From Gammaproteobacteria bacterium (GTDB lineage Bacteria; Pseudomonadota; Gammaproteobacteria; JAADGQ01), in NCBI GenBank assembly GCA_021648145.1, contig JAKITI010000015.1:1-64000 (forward strand): a DNA stretch of 64,000 bases. The letters are read 5' to 3'. Positions 26,569 through 36,425 of this stretch are shown here, piece after piece (within the stretch, counting starts at the first letter, position 1; every line of letters begins with the position of its first letter). A model generated the notes under the pieces. The model was given only the letters and a program-made list of their open reading frames with translations, did not search any database and was not told the DNA's origin. The translations under genes and the position numbers were made by a program.

Positions 26569-27825
26569 TTAGTTGCTGTAAACAGGGAAGCGTTGGCACA
26601 ACTCCAGCACTTGTTGTTTAACGCGTGCAATAGTTTTCTGATTGTTGACATCATCAAGGATATCGCAAATCCAACCAGCCAATAGCTTGGCTTCTTCTTC
26701 TTTGAAGCCACGAGTGGTCATGGCCGGTGTGCCGATGCGAATACCGCTGGTGACAAAAGGCGATTGAGGGTCATTAGGCACGCTATTTTTGTTGACTGTG
26801 ATGTTAGCAGCGCCCAATGCGGCATCCGCTTCTTTTCCTGTCATACCCTGCTTGATCAAATCGATCAAAAACAGGTGATTATCTGTTCCTTTAGATACAA
26901 TGTTATAACCGCGTTCAATCAGCGTATCAGCCATCATCTGAGCGTTAATAATGACCTGTTTTTGGTATGTTTTAAATTCAGGTAATAAAGCTTCTTTAAA
27001 CGCAATGGCTTTGCCCGCAATTACGTGCATTAATGGGCCACCCTGAGTTCCTGGGAATACCATGGAGTTGAGTTTTTTCTCAATGTCGAGATTGGCTTTG
27101 GCAAGGATGATTCCACCGCGCGGTCCACGTAAAGTTTTGTGAGTGGTGCTGGTGGTGATGTCGGCAATATTAACAGGGCTGGGGTAGTGACCCGCAGCAA
27201 TTAAACCGGCCACATGAGCCATATCCACAAACAGGTAGGCATCAATTTTATCGGCAATATCACGAAAACGTTGCCAATCAACAACACGAGAGTAAGCACT
27301 GAAACCCGCAACAACCATTTTAGGTTTATGTTCCAGAGCTAATGCTTCAACTTCATCGTAATCAATTTCACCCGTTTCAGTGTTTAAACCATATTGAATG
27401 GCGTTAAATATTTTTCCTGAAAAATTGACTTTAGAACCATGTGTTAAATGGCCGCCATGAGCCAGACTCATGCCCAAAATGGTATCGCCCGGTTTTAACA
27501 GTGCGAGGTAAACGGCTGCATTTGCTTGAGAGCCAGAGTGGGGTTGTACGTTTGCGTAATCAGCACTAAACAGCTCTTTTAAGCGATCAATCGCAAGTTG
27601 TTCAATCACATCAACATTTTCGCAGCCGCCGTAATAGCGTTTGTATGGGTAACCTTCGGCGTATTTATTAGTTAGCACCGAACCTTGAGCTTCCATGACG
27701 CATGGGCTGGTATAATTCTCTGATGCAATGAGTTCGATATGCTCTTCTTGGCGAACAGTTTCACTCTCCATTGCGGCCCAAACTGCGGGATCAAAATCGG
27801 AAATACGTACCTTACGAGAAAACAT
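26569..27825 (-). CDS. glyA: Serine hydroxymethyltransferase
   Basis: This PLP enzyme interconverts serine and glycine and charges tetrahydrofolate with a one-carbon unit. [20 protein letters not shown] is the N-terminal cofactor region, [14 protein letters not shown] the substrate loop, and [16 protein letters not shown] carries the PLP lysine near residue 230. The length of 418 residues is normal. It is the first gene of the long minus-strand run to pgpA and probably owns the promoter, in the 158-base gap before the divergent transglycosylase gene. Confidence 0.97.
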   Translation of the reverse strand: MFSRKVRISDFDPAVWAAMESETVRQEEHIELIASENYTSPCVMEAQGSVLTNKYAEGYPYKRYYGGCENVDVIEQLAIDRLKELFSADYANVQPHSGSQANAAVYLALLKPGDTILGMSLAHGGHLTHGSKVNFSGKIFNAIQYGLNTETGEIDYDEVEALALEHKPKMVVAGFSAYSRVVDWQRFRDIADKIDAYLFVDMAHVAGLIAAGHYPSPVNIADITTSTTHKTLRGPRGGIILAKANLDIEKKLNSMVFPGTQGGPLMHVIAGKAIAFKEALLPEFKTYQKQVIINAQMMADTLIERGYNIVSKGTDNHLFLIDLIKQGMTGKEADAALGAANITVNKNSVPNDPQSPFVTSGIRIGTPAMTTRGFKEEEAKLLAGWICDILDDVNNQKTIARVKQQVLELCQRFPVYSN

Positions 27826-27983
27826 CGGCCACCTGCACTTGCTTCAAATCAAAAAAGGGCGTAATGATAACCGATTGCTTGAAAATATCCTACCTGCTGC
27901 GAGCCAAACAAATGATCCTTGAGTATGCTTATGAATAAATGTAAAAGAGCCGATAAAGTAAAATGACTCGGTAATATGATTTT

Positions 27984-30140
27984 ATGCAGATAATGCGGCA
28001 AGTATTTAATATAAAGAACGGTTCATTTGTAGCTGTGTTGCTGCTCTGTTTGGCAATACTGCTTTTGTCTGTTTTTACCTCATCAGAGATACCGCAACAA
28101 GAAAACTCTCAGTTAGATTTGCAAATAATTCCACCCGAATTTACCTCTGAAACAGGCGATTTGGGCGCTATTATGGAACGGGGTGAGCTGCGCATTTTAA
28201 TGAGTGCTGAAGAAGGTCCCTATTTGCCGCGCAAAGGTTCCCCCATTGATTTTGAAATTGAAGTTGCCACCAAATTTGCCCAAACCTTGGGTTTGAAGGT
28301 TAAAACAGTTTATGTGAAGAGATTTGAAAAACTATTGCCCGCTCTATTGGCGGGACAGGGTGATTTTATTGCTGCAAACTTAACGATTACAAAGCCTCGT
28401 AAAGAACGGATTGATTTTACGGTACCGCTGGCGCACGTCAAAGAGCAGCTAGTTTATCGTGTCACCGACCACTCCCCTATAGATAATGTTTCTCAGATTG
28501 TTGGGCGTACGATTGCTGTACGCAAGTCGACCTCTTTTTGGCAAAGCCTCATAACTTTGAAGGCGTTATATCCTGGCTTCAATATTGAAGCACTGCCTGA
28601 AAGCTACAGTAATGAAAGAATTATGGAGTTATTGGTCAGTGGTCAAATAGATTTGACGATTGAAGATAGTAACACTTTGGAAACCTATAGAAATTATAGA
28701 GATGATGTGCGAGTTGGTTTTGATGTCACGCAAGATCGAGCGGTTGGCTGGGGTGTCAGGAAAAGTAACCCACTACTGCTGGAGGCTTTGAATCGTTTTT
28801 TAAATCTGGAGCAGCTGACTCGGCGTCAAACTGTATATTATCAGGATGACCTGCCTGGCATAGAGAAACGCAATACATTGCGCGTACTGACAAAAAATGA
28901 TGCCGCCAGTTATTTTTTGTGGCAAGGCGAATTGATGGGGTTTGACTACGAATTAATTCGTAAATATGCAAAACAAAAAGAGTTATGGTTGGAAGTGATT
29001 GAAGTTCCTGATCATATGCAGATGGCTGAAATGTTAGTTGATGGGCAGGCTGATATTATGACGGGTTTCTTAATGCCGTCGAATTCTATTGAAAAAAAAG
29101 GTGTAGCTTTTAGTGAACCCTATCATTTTACAGCCAACGTTGTTGTGGCTCGCGAAAATGATTCTGTATTAATGAATGCTGATGACTTGTCTGGAAGAGT
29201 TATTTACGGTTTCGCAAATAGCTCGGGTTGGAGGAGTTTGCAGTTATTGCAAAAAGAGCAGGGTGGCTTTACTTTGATTCCTATTGGTGAAGAGCTGTCG
29301 GCTGAAGATATTTTAGATCGTGTTGATGATGGCGTGTTTGACTTGGCAGTACTTTATCGGCATGAGGTGGAAGGTGAGTTAAAGTGGCGACGCGGTATTA
29401 AAGTGGCTTTAACCTTGAGTGATGATATCCCTCATGTTTGGGGGGTGCGTGAAAATAACATAGAGCTGTTAAATAGTCTCAATGAATTTATTCGTAAAGA
29501 GTATAAGGGGCTGTTTTATAATATTGTTCATCGCCGATATTTTGAATGGGGGTCGGATAAAGATTCGACAAGGGTCGGTCGTACCAAGGATAAAAATAAT
29601 CAAGGCTTAACCCCCTATGATGGTTTAATAAAAAAGTATGCGGGCATCTATGGCGTAGATTGGCGCTTGGTGGCGGCTCAGATGTATCAGGAAAGCCGGT
29701 TTGATCCATCGGTAATCTCGTGGGCTGGAGCGCAGGGTTTGATGCAGGTGTTACCACGCACGGCTGAGTCGATGGGCGTTGGAAATCTAACAGATCCTGA
29801 GTCGGGAATTAAAGCGGGTGTTAAATACCTTGCATGGTTGCGTGAACGTTTTGAACAAGAGCTTTCGGTTAAAGACCGGCAGTGGTTCGTCTTGGCATCT
29901 TATAATGCAGGCTTGGGTCATGTGCGTGATGCACGGAGTTTGGCGACTCAAAAAGGGTGGGATGCAGATCGTTGGTTCGATAATGTAGAGCGCGCCATGC
30001 TGCTTTTATCCAAGCAAAAATATGCCAGTCAATCTAGGCATGGTTATGTGCGAGGGCGTGAGCCTGTTCAGTATGTTCGCAAAATAAAACAGCGCTACGA
30101 AGCTTATATTCAGCAGGTTGAATCACTGGTGTCCGGTTAA
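27984..30140 (+). CDS. MltF-like lytic transglycosylase with two solute-binding domains
   Basis: The protein has 718 residues, about 200 longer than ordinary MltF. An N-terminal membrane anchor (residues 14-32) is followed by two successive SBP_bac_3 (periplasmic solute-binding) domains. The first covers about 66-290 (GELRILMSAEEGP, GQGDFIAANLTITKPRKERI); the second covers about 293-525 (NTLRVLTKNDAASYFLW, GQADIMTGFLMPSNSIEKKG). The SLT catalytic domain starts near 545: RLVAAQMYQESRFDPSVISW, with the general acid glutamate near residue 570, then GAQGLMQVLPRTAESMGVG and LASYNAGLGHVRDA. MltF cleaves peptidoglycan at the outer membrane and its sensor domain regulates it. The double sensor suggests two ligands or an internal dimer. 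The ATG at 27984 or 27993 fits. Confidence 0.85.
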   Translation: MQIMRQVFNIKNGSFVAVLLLCLAILLLSVFTSSEIPQQENSQLDLQIIPPEFTSETGDLGAIMERGELRILMSAEEGPYLPRKGSPIDFEIEVATKFAQTLGLKVKTVYVKRFEKLLPALLAGQGDFIAANLTITKPRKERIDFTVPLAHVKEQLVYRVTDHSPIDNVSQIVGRTIAVRKSTSFWQSLITLKALYPGFNIEALPESYSNERIMELLVSGQIDLTIEDSNTLETYRNYRDDVRVGFDVTQDRAVGWGVRKSNPLLLEALNRFLNLEQLTRRQTVYYQDDLPGIEKRNTLRVLTKNDAASYFLWQGELMGFDYELIRKYAKQKELWLEVIEVPDHMQMAEMLVDGQADIMTGFLMPSNSIEKKGVAFSEPYHFTANVVVARENDSVLMNADDLSGRVIYGFANSSGWRSLQLLQKEQGGFTLIPIGEELSAEDILDRVDDGVFDLAVLYRHEVEGELKWRRGIKVALTLSDDIPHVWGVRENNIELLNSLNEFIRKEYKGLFYNIVHRRYFEWGSDKDSTRVGRTKDKNNQGLTPYDGLIKKYAGIYGVDWRLVAAQMYQESRFDPSVISWAGAQGLMQVLPRTAESMGVGNLTDPESGIKAGVKYLAWLRERFEQELSVKDRQWFVLASYNAGLGHVRDARSLATQKGWDADRWFDNVERAMLLLSKQKYASQSRHGYVRGREPVQYVRKIKQRYEAYIQQVESLVSG

Positions 30141-30459
30141 ATATTGCCAATTATTGAACAAGAGCATTTCTCTGAGCGCCACCTAAAAACTGGGTCAGTT
30201 GTTCTATAGTCTTCAACTCTTCTAGTTTCATGATCATTTTCATCGTTGGATGATGAGCGACTTTTAACCAGTTTTGACCGTTTCAGGCTCATTTCATATT
30301 GGACAAGGCTAAATATGGACTCTATTAGAGATTGTGATAAGCTTTCTTGCTTTGTTTTAAAGTCGCCAAAAAGACTGTTTTAAGTATGTTTAAACTTATT
30401 TTAGGGTGTTTGAAAGGCTTAAAACTTTTATCAGATTAATTTTATAACACAGGTAGCTC
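30141..30459. other. Intergenic stretch upstream of the mrp operon
   Basis: These 319 bases hold no intact gene. The left third contains a short minus-strand integrase fragment (30151-30243). The right two thirds are A/T-rich and should carry the promoter of the mrp operon; I see no convincing -35/-10 pair or riboswitch. AGGT just ahead of the ATG at 30460 is the likely ribosome binding site. Confidence 0.5.
30151..30243 (-). pseudogene. N-terminal fragment of an integrase/transposase
   Basis: The minus strand reads MKMIMKLEELKTIEQLTQFL followed by GGAQRNALVQ and a stop at 30151. The segment TIEQLTQFL-GAQ is the characteristic opening of a DDE-type integrase family whose full members continue with a helical YxWI and GYSRxQVTRL region. 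Only about 31 codons remain. It marks a past insertion event next to the mrp operon. Confidence 0.55.
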
Positions 30460-33336
30460 ATGACATTAATGACGACGCTTTTAAGTTTTAACTTGCCAAT
30501 TGCGGCTTTGCTTCCTTTTGTGGGAGCGATTTTTGCCGCATGGGCAGCCAATATAAATCGTTTGGCTTCGGCATGGGTAGCGGCTTTTGTGACCACTCTT
30601 GCGTTGGCCTTTTTGGCACCGTCCATGGCCATGGTGTTTGCCGGTGAAACCTTAATTCAGAGCTGGACATGGATTCCCGCCATTGGGCTGGAGTTTGCAT
30701 TCCGTTTCGACGGTTTGGCGCTGTTGTTTGCGTTGCTGATTTTAGTCATTGGTCTGTTGGTTATTATTTACGCCCGTTACTACTTATCTAAAAAAGATTC
30801 GATGGGTCGATTTTTTGCCTATTTATTGATGTTTATGGGTTCCATGCTCGGAATTGTTCTGTCTGAAAACTTGATTCAGATGGTGGTTTTTTGGGAGTTG
30901 ACCTCACTTACCTCTTTCTTATTAATCAGTTATTGGCAACACCGTCAAGATGCTCGTGCAGGCGCGCGCATGGCCTTAGTGATTACCGGTGGTGGTGGCC
31001 TAGCCTTATTGGCGGGTGTGTTGCTGCTAGGCCACGTGGTGGGCAGCTACAACTTAACCGATGTGTTGGTGGCGGGTGAGTTGATTCGTGGACATGATTT
31101 ATACCTTCCTATTTTAGTGTTGATTTTATTGGGTGTGTTTACCAAGTCGGCACAGTTTCCGTTTCACTTTTGGTTGCCTCATGCGATGGCGGCTCCTACG
31201 CCAGTATCGGCGTATTTGCACTCCGCAACGATGGTAAAAGCGGGAATTTTCTTATTAGCGCGTTTCTTTCCCGTGTTGTCAGGTACGCCTGAGTGGACTT
31301 GGTTAGTAGGGGGGGCAGGCTTAATTACCTTTTTACTGGGGGCTTATTTTGCGTTGTTTCAACACGATATTAAAGGGTTGTTGGCGTACTCGACTATCAG
31401 TCATTTAGGGTTAATTACCCTCCTGTTTGGTTTTGGAACTCAGTTGGCTGCGGTCGCGGCAATTTTTCATATTATTAACCACGCTACCTTTAAGGCCTCG
31501 CTGTTTATGGTGGCGGGTATTATTGACCACGAAACCGGAACGCGTGACATGCGGCGACTTAATGGCTTGTTTAAATACATGCCGCATACCGCCGTATTGG
31601 CGATGATTGCCGCCGCCGCAATGGCAGGGGTGCCACTCTTAAATGGTTTCTTGAGTAAAGAGATGTTTTTTGATCAAGCACTCACCGCCTCAGATAGCTC
31701 TGTTTGGGCGTGGGCGATTCCTATTTTAGTGGTGTTTGCGGCGGTTTTTTCGGTTGCTTACTCCCTACGTTTTATTCACGATGTTTTCTTTAATGGTGAA
31801 CCAGTCGATCTGCCTAAAACACCGCATGAGCCGCCACGTTTTATGAAAATTCCAGTCGACCTGTTGGTCATTGTCTGTTTAGCCGTGGGTATGATTCCAA
31901 TGTTTACCGTTGCCCCCATCTTAGCGATTGCAGTGGCAGGCACGCTCCAAACCACGCCGCCAGAATATAGTTTAGCCATTTGGCACGGCTTTAACTTGCC
32001 ATTGTTAATGAGTTTTGTGGCATTGGTGTTGGGTGTATTGGTTTATACGATGCGTAAACGCTTATTTGAATGGCATGAATCTGGTGTGGCGCATTGGGAT
32101 GCCCGTATCATTTTTAATGCCGTGTTAGGTGCCGTGGGTGCCTTTGCCAGCAGCGTAACGCGTTCGTTTGATAAAGGCTCATTGCAAAACGCCACCATCT
32201 GGGTCATTGCGACGGCGTTATTGGCTGGCTTTATTGGGTTTACGACGGTCTCCGCCCCTCTGTTCGGCGATCGTGAGTTGCTCCCCGTGGATGGCGTGAG
32301 CCTGTTAGCCATTGTGATCTTAATGGTTGCCAGTGTGCTGACTATGGCATGGCATCGAAAACGTTTAGTTGCTTTGGTGATGTTGGGCGTGGTCGGGTTA
32401 ATTATTTCGTTAATTTTTGTTAAATTTTCCGCACCAGATTTGGCCTTAACACAGCTTTCGGTCGAAATCGTAACCGTTGTTTTACTGTTATTGGCGTTGT
32501 ACTTTTTACCTCAAACCACCCCCAAAGAGACCAGCGATTTACGTGTAAGCCGAGATATTGTCATTGCATTGCTCTCAGGTGTTGGGGTAACGCTGTTGAC
32601 CATGGCGGTGCTCACACGTGATTTTGCACCGATTTCAGAGTTTTTCTTATTAAATTCCGTACCCGGTGGTGGTGGAACCAATGTGGTAAACGTGATTCTA
32701 GTGGACTTTAGAGGAACCGATACCCTCGGTGAAATTGTTGTGCTGGCCTTAGCGGGCTTGGGTATTTTTGCCATGTTGCAAGGCATGAAACTGCACGCAC
32801 CCGTCCAAGACAGTGTTGGGCGCGTTTGGAATCGCGACCTCCACCCTGAGATCATGCAAACCCTAACGCGTTTGTTGTTGCCGTTAATGCTGATGATTGC
32901 CATCTATATTTTCTTACGCGGGCATAACTTACCCGGTGGTGGTTTTATTGCAGGCTTAATTGCCGCCGTGGCCTTAATTGTGCAATACCTCTCTAACGGA
33001 ATTGCGTGGACCAATGACCGCCTTAAGTTTGATATGCACTGGGTGATCGGGTTTGGTCTATTGATTGCCACGGCTACAGGACTTGTAGCAATGGGGCTGG
33101 GCTATCCCTTTATGACCACCGCATTTACCTATTTAAATTGGCCAGTGGTAGGCAAGTTTGAAGTGGCCAGTGCCATCGCCTTTGATTTAGGGGTGTTTTT
33201 AGTCGTGGTGGGTGCAACCGTCATGAGCTTGGTTGAACTTGGTAAATTAAGTAACCAGTCTCACCAAACACAGCCCAACTTAAACGACTCAACTCAACCT
33301 ACATCCGCGCTTAAGTCGCAACAGGAGACAAACTAA
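30460..33336 (+). CDS. mrpA: Mrp/Mnh antiporter subunit A fused with subunit B
   Basis: This is the largest subunit of the multi-subunit Na+/H+ (or K+/H+) antiporter in the inner membrane. The 958 residues contain about 20 membrane helices. The NuoL-like proton-channel core includes MVVFWELTSLTSFLLISYW, FPFHFWLPHAMAAPTPVSAY, LHSATMVKAGIFLLARFFP and HDIKGLLAYSTISHLGLITL with conserved Glu, Lys and His residues. The C-terminal 150 residues, starting HPEIMQTLTRLLLPLMLMI and including GHNLPGGGFIAGLIAAVALI, are a full MrpB domain. Such fused AB subunits are known, for example PhaAB. It starts an operon in which C, D, E and F follow with tiny gaps or overlaps. Base usage looks richer in C-ending codons than the neighbours. 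Confidence 0.94.
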   Translation: MTLMTTLLSFNLPIAALLPFVGAIFAAWAANINRLASAWVAAFVTTLALAFLAPSMAMVFAGETLIQSWTWIPAIGLEFAFRFDGLALLFALLILVIGLLVIIYARYYLSKKDSMGRFFAYLLMFMGSMLGIVLSENLIQMVVFWELTSLTSFLLISYWQHRQDARAGARMALVITGGGGLALLAGVLLLGHVVGSYNLTDVLVAGELIRGHDLYLPILVLILLGVFTKSAQFPFHFWLPHAMAAPTPVSAYLHSATMVKAGIFLLARFFPVLSGTPEWTWLVGGAGLITFLLGAYFALFQHDIKGLLAYSTISHLGLITLLFGFGTQLAAVAAIFHIINHATFKASLFMVAGIIDHETGTRDMRRLNGLFKYMPHTAVLAMIAAAAMAGVPLLNGFLSKEMFFDQALTASDSSVWAWAIPILVVFAAVFSVAYSLRFIHDVFFNGEPVDLPKTPHEPPRFMKIPVDLLVIVCLAVGMIPMFTVAPILAIAVAGTLQTTPPEYSLAIWHGFNLPLLMSFVALVLGVLVYTMRKRLFEWHESGVAHWDARIIFNAVLGAVGAFASSVTRSFDKGSLQNATIWVIATALLAGFIGFTTVSAPLFGDRELLPVDGVSLLAIVILMVASVLTMAWHRKRLVALVMLGVVGLIISLIFVKFSAPDLALTQLSVEIVTVVLLLLALYFLPQTTPKETSDLRVSRDIVIALLSGVGVTLLTMAVLTRDFAPISEFFLLNSVPGGGGTNVVNVILVDFRGTDTLGEIVVLALAGLGIFAMLQGMKLHAPVQDSVGRVWNRDLHPEIMQTLTRLLLPLMLMIAIYIFLRGHNLPGGGFIAGLIAAVALIVQYLSNGIAWTNDRLKFDMHWVIGFGLLIATATGLVAMGLGYPFMTTAFTYLNWPVVGKFEVASAIAFDLGVFLVVVGATVMSLVELGKLSNQSHQTQPNLNDSTQPTSALKSQQETN

Positions 33337-33689
33337 TGGAGTGGCTTATTTCTCTCGCAATCGGTGTGCTCACCGCAACGGGTGTGTACTTAACTTTACG
33401 GGCGCGTACTTTTCCTGTGGTGTTGGGATTAACCTTACTGGCGTATGCCGTTAATATCTTTTTGTTCGCCATGGGGCGTTTAACCGTTGGCTTGCCCGCC
33501 GTGATTGATAAAACGGCCGAAGCGGCACAATACAGCGACCCTTTACCACAAGCGTTGGTGCTCACCGCCATTGTTATCGCCTTTGGAATGACCGCCTTTT
33601 TAATCGTACTGGCATTGAAAGCGCGTGGCGAACTCGGCAACGATCACGTAGATGGTTTGGATACCGAATCAAACAAGGAGGCCAAATAG
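33336..33689 (+). CDS. mrpC: Mrp antiporter subunit C
   Basis: The protein is a small NuoK-like membrane subunit of 117 residues with three helices. GVLTATGVYLTLRARTFPVV and LGLTLLAYAVNIFLFAMGRL match subunit C, and DPLPQALVLTAIVIAFGMTA is the family's strongly conserved final helix. The ATG overlaps the last base of mrpA and the stop abuts mrpD, so the subunits are translated together in fixed ratio. Confidence 0.94.
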   Translation: MEWLISLAIGVLTATGVYLTLRARTFPVVLGLTLLAYAVNIFLFAMGRLTVGLPAVIDKTAEAAQYSDPLPQALVLTAIVIAFGMTAFLIVLALKARGELGNDHVDGLDTESNKEAK

Positions 33690-35228
33690 ATGAGTCACTT
33701 AACCGCTTGGCCAGTCTTTTTACCCCTGATTACAGGCTTTATTCTTATTTTGGCGCACATGGGCGGCATTCGCCTACAGCGTGCCATCAGCTTCTTAGCC
33801 GTGATTGGGCTGGTGTTGTTGAGTGTTGCGCTTATTTTGGCCACCTCTACCGATCAATATCAGGTCTATTTGCTCGGAAATTGGACGGCACCATTTGGGA
33901 TTGTTCTGGTGCTGGATCGTCTGTCGGCACTCATGGTCTTAATTACCTCACTGCTGGCAGTGGGAGCTCTGTGGTACGCCATGACCACCGATACCGATAA
34001 AAAAGGCGCGCACTTTCATATTCTGTTTCAACTGCAACTGTTTGGGTTAAACGGCGCGTTTTTAACGGGCGATGTGTTCAATCTGTTTGTCTTTTTCGAG
34101 GTCTTATTGCTGGCCTCTTACGGACTGTTGTTACACGGCAATGGACGTTTGCGAACCAAAGCAGGTTTGCACTATGTGGTGATTAACCTTGTTGGCTCGA
34201 CCCTGTTCTTATTTGCCGTTGGCGCACTGTATGGCGTACTGGGAACACTTAATATTGCCGATATGGCGGCTAAAATAGCCGTAGCGCCGCAAGAAGACCT
34301 AGGCGTAATTGCCGCCGCAGGGTTATTATTATTAGTGGTGTTTGGGGTTAAAGCGGCCATGTTCCCACTGTATTTGTGGATGCCAAGTGCTTACGCCAAT
34401 ACTTCGGCTCCCGTTGCTGCTCTGTTTGCGATTATGACCAAAGTGGGAATTTACTCCATTATTCGAATTCATGGCACCATTTTTGGCAGTGAAGCAGGTG
34501 AGTTATCCTATTTCTACGCACCGTGGGTATTAGGGCTTGGTTTAGTCACGCTATTTTTAGCGGCACTGGGCGTGATGGCCGCGCGCGGATTACGTGAGCA
34601 AGTTGCCTATTTGGTCTTGGCATCGGTTGCTACCTTATTGGTCGGGGTCGGGCTTATGAGTGCCGAGGCACTCAACGCCACGCTCTACTACCTCATTCAC
34701 TCCACCTTAATTGCAGGGGCGATGTTCTTATTGGCCGATGTGGTGTTAAGAGGGCGTGGTGCCTATGAAGATCGATTTGAAAGTGGGCCATTTATGCCCA
34801 ATGCTATTTTGATTGGTTCCGTCTTTATGATTGGTGCAATTGCTATGACGGGTATGCCCCCCTTGTCTGGATTCTTTGGTAAAGTCTTGATTTTAAGTGC
34901 CGCCTTAGACGATTCATGGTTTGCTGTGATTATTACCGTGGTTTTGGTGTCAGGGCTTATTACCATCTTGTCGATGGCACGTTCAGGGTCATTGATTTTT
35001 TACCGCACGTTATCCGACGAGTCGATTTCCTCCTCCGAACGTGGCGAACCGTTAAATCGAATGGCATTTATTGCGGTCATTGGGTTACTGTTATCCAGTC
35101 CCATTTTGGTGGTTTTTGCACAACCCATTACCGCGTTTACCGAAGCGACCGCGCATCAAGTCTTTAACAGCGCTGCTTACATCGAGGCCGTACTGTCCAC
35201 CCCAATGGTTACGGAGGCAAATAAATAA
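33690..35228 (+). CDS. mrpD: Mrp antiporter subunit D
   Basis: The protein is a NuoN/NuoM-like antiporter subunit of 512 residues and about 14 helices. Key segments are FVFFEVLLLASYGLLLHGNG with its conserved glutamate, VVFGVKAAMFPLYLWMPSAY with the lysine of the proton path, SAPVAALFAIMTKVGIYSII, and ALYY-like LNATLYYLIHSTLIAGAMFL. It starts one base after mrpC and ends with TAATG shared with mrpE. It forms the second half of the proton-translocating module with MrpA. Confidence 0.94.
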   Translation: MSHLTAWPVFLPLITGFILILAHMGGIRLQRAISFLAVIGLVLLSVALILATSTDQYQVYLLGNWTAPFGIVLVLDRLSALMVLITSLLAVGALWYAMTTDTDKKGAHFHILFQLQLFGLNGAFLTGDVFNLFVFFEVLLLASYGLLLHGNGRLRTKAGLHYVVINLVGSTLFLFAVGALYGVLGTLNIADMAAKIAVAPQEDLGVIAAAGLLLLVVFGVKAAMFPLYLWMPSAYANTSAPVAALFAIMTKVGIYSIIRIHGTIFGSEAGELSYFYAPWVLGLGLVTLFLAALGVMAARGLREQVAYLVLASVATLLVGVGLMSAEALNATLYYLIHSTLIAGAMFLLADVVLRGRGAYEDRFESGPFMPNAILIGSVFMIGAIAMTGMPPLSGFFGKVLILSAALDDSWFAVIITVVLVSGLITILSMARSGSLIFYRTLSDESISSSERGEPLNRMAFIAVIGLLLSSPILVVFAQPITAFTEATAHQVFNSAAYIEAVLSTPMVTEANK

Positions 35229-35731
35229 TGAAAACGTTATTCAACAAAGTTCTTCCTCATCCTATTCTAACCCTTGTTTTATGGGGCGTTTGGTTACTGC
35301 TCAATAACACCGTTGGGGCAGGACACATCGTTCTTGGGTTAATTTTAGCCATCTTCATTCCTTGGTTCACCTCAGGGTTTTGGCCAGAAAAAATACGCAT
35401 TCAAGCGCCCTTAACCCTGTTAAAATTTTTAGGCGTAGTGTTGTGGGATATTCTGGTGGCCAATATGGCGGTTGCGAAACTGATTTTAAGCCGTAATGAA
35501 AACCTAAAACCTGGGTTTTTTTACATTAACCTAGACATCCAAACGCCATTAGGCATTAGCTTGTTAGCCAATACCATTTCACTGACACCCGGCACGGTTT
35601 CGTGCGACTTAACTGAAGACCGAAAACAACTGTTGGTTCATGCGTTGCACATTGAAGACATTCCCGCAACGATTAAAGAGATCAAAGCGCGCTACGAAGC
35701 GCCCTTAAAAAAGGTATTTACAGCATGTTAG
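35228..35731 (+). CDS. mrpE: Mrp antiporter subunit E
   Basis: The protein has 167 residues with two or three hydrophobic N-terminal segments and a soluble C-terminal half. ILTLVLWGVWLLLNNTVGAG and GHIVLGLILAIFIPWF are the first helices, and GISLLANTISLTPGTVSCDL is the diagnostic motif of subunit E. It overlaps both neighbours slightly, consistent with translational coupling. MrpE is needed for assembly or full activity rather than for ion movement itself. Confidence 0.92.
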   Translation: MKTLFNKVLPHPILTLVLWGVWLLLNNTVGAGHIVLGLILAIFIPWFTSGFWPEKIRIQAPLTLLKFLGVVLWDILVANMAVAKLILSRNENLKPGFFYINLDIQTPLGISLLANTISLTPGTVSCDLTEDRKQLLVHALHIEDIPATIKEIKARYEAPLKKVFTAC

Positions 35732-35994
35732 AAACCGTTTTATTGATTGGGTTTGCAATGGTCAGTGTTGCCATATTGCTCAGCTTTTTACGCCTAGTAA
35801 AAGGGCCCGACGTGCCAGACCGTATTTTAGCGCTCGACACCCTATATATAAACTCCATCGCCTTATTGGTGTTGCTCGGGCTTTACTTTCAAAGTGCGCT
35901 GTATTTTGAAGCCGCACTGTTGATCGCCGTAATGGGCTTTGTAGGCACCATTGGCTTAAGTAAATATTTGCTTCGTGGCGATATTATGGAATAA
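35725..35994 (+). CDS. mrpF: Mrp antiporter subunit F
   Basis: The protein has 89 residues with three membrane helices. RLVKGPDVPDRILALDTLYI is the family's central motif with the conserved Asp, and ALLIAVMGFVGTIGLSKYLL is the last helix. It overlaps the end of mrpE by seven bases. The next subunit, G, begins only after a 113-base gap, which is unusual in an otherwise tightly packed operon. Confidence 0.92.
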   Translation: MLETVLLIGFAMVSVAILLSFLRLVKGPDVPDRILALDTLYINSIALLVLLGLYFQSALYFEAALLIAVMGFVGTIGLSKYLLRGDIME

Positions 35995-36107
35995 ACGCAA
36001 CACCCGTTGTTACAAATAAATAACATAAGAAGAAACATCGTATAAAATTTTATCCCCCCTCTATTCAGCGTTATAAAGCATAGGGGACAATTTGAAAAGG
36101 AAAAAAC

Positions 36108-36425
36108 ATGTTTGAATGGATTTTATCTGCACTTATCTTAATCGGTGCCTTTTTTACCCTAGTGGGCTCAATAGGGCTATATAAACTGCCTGATTTTTTC
36201 ATGCGCCTGCATGGCTCAACCAAAGCCACAACCTTAGGAGTAGGGGCGCTGTTAATCGCCTCGGCACTGTACTTTAGTTTCAAAACAGACGACATAAGCC
36301 TGCATGAAATTTTAATTACCGTCTTCCTATTCATTACCGCACCCGTTAGCGCACACCTAATGGCAAAAGCCGCTATTCACATTAAGCTAAAACAAGTTGA
36401 AAACACTCAAAACCAAATGAAGTAA
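36108..36425 (+). CDS. mrpG: Mrp antiporter subunit G
   Basis: The protein has 105 residues with three helices. FEWILSALILIGAFFTLVGS, IGLYKLPDFFMRLHGSTKAT and TVFLFITAPVSAHLMAKAAI are typical of subunit G; the LPDxxxRxHG motif is diagnostic. AAAGGA lies seven bases ahead of the ATG, so it can be translated on its own despite the gap after mrpF. It completes the set A(B)-C-D-E-F-G, so a whole antiporter is encoded. Confidence 0.93.
   Translation: MFEWILSALILIGAFFTLVGSIGLYKLPDFFMRLHGSTKATTLGVGALLIASALYFSFKTDDISLHEILITVFLFITAPVSAHLMAKAAIHIKLKQVENTQNQMK

Noticed and set aside
27949-27960. GCCGATAA in the glyA/mltF gap as a sigma-28 promoter
   Set aside because: The -10 matches, but no TAAA lies 14-16 bases upstream; the nearest are much closer. 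A chemotaxis-type promoter is also not expected for a transglycosylase gene.
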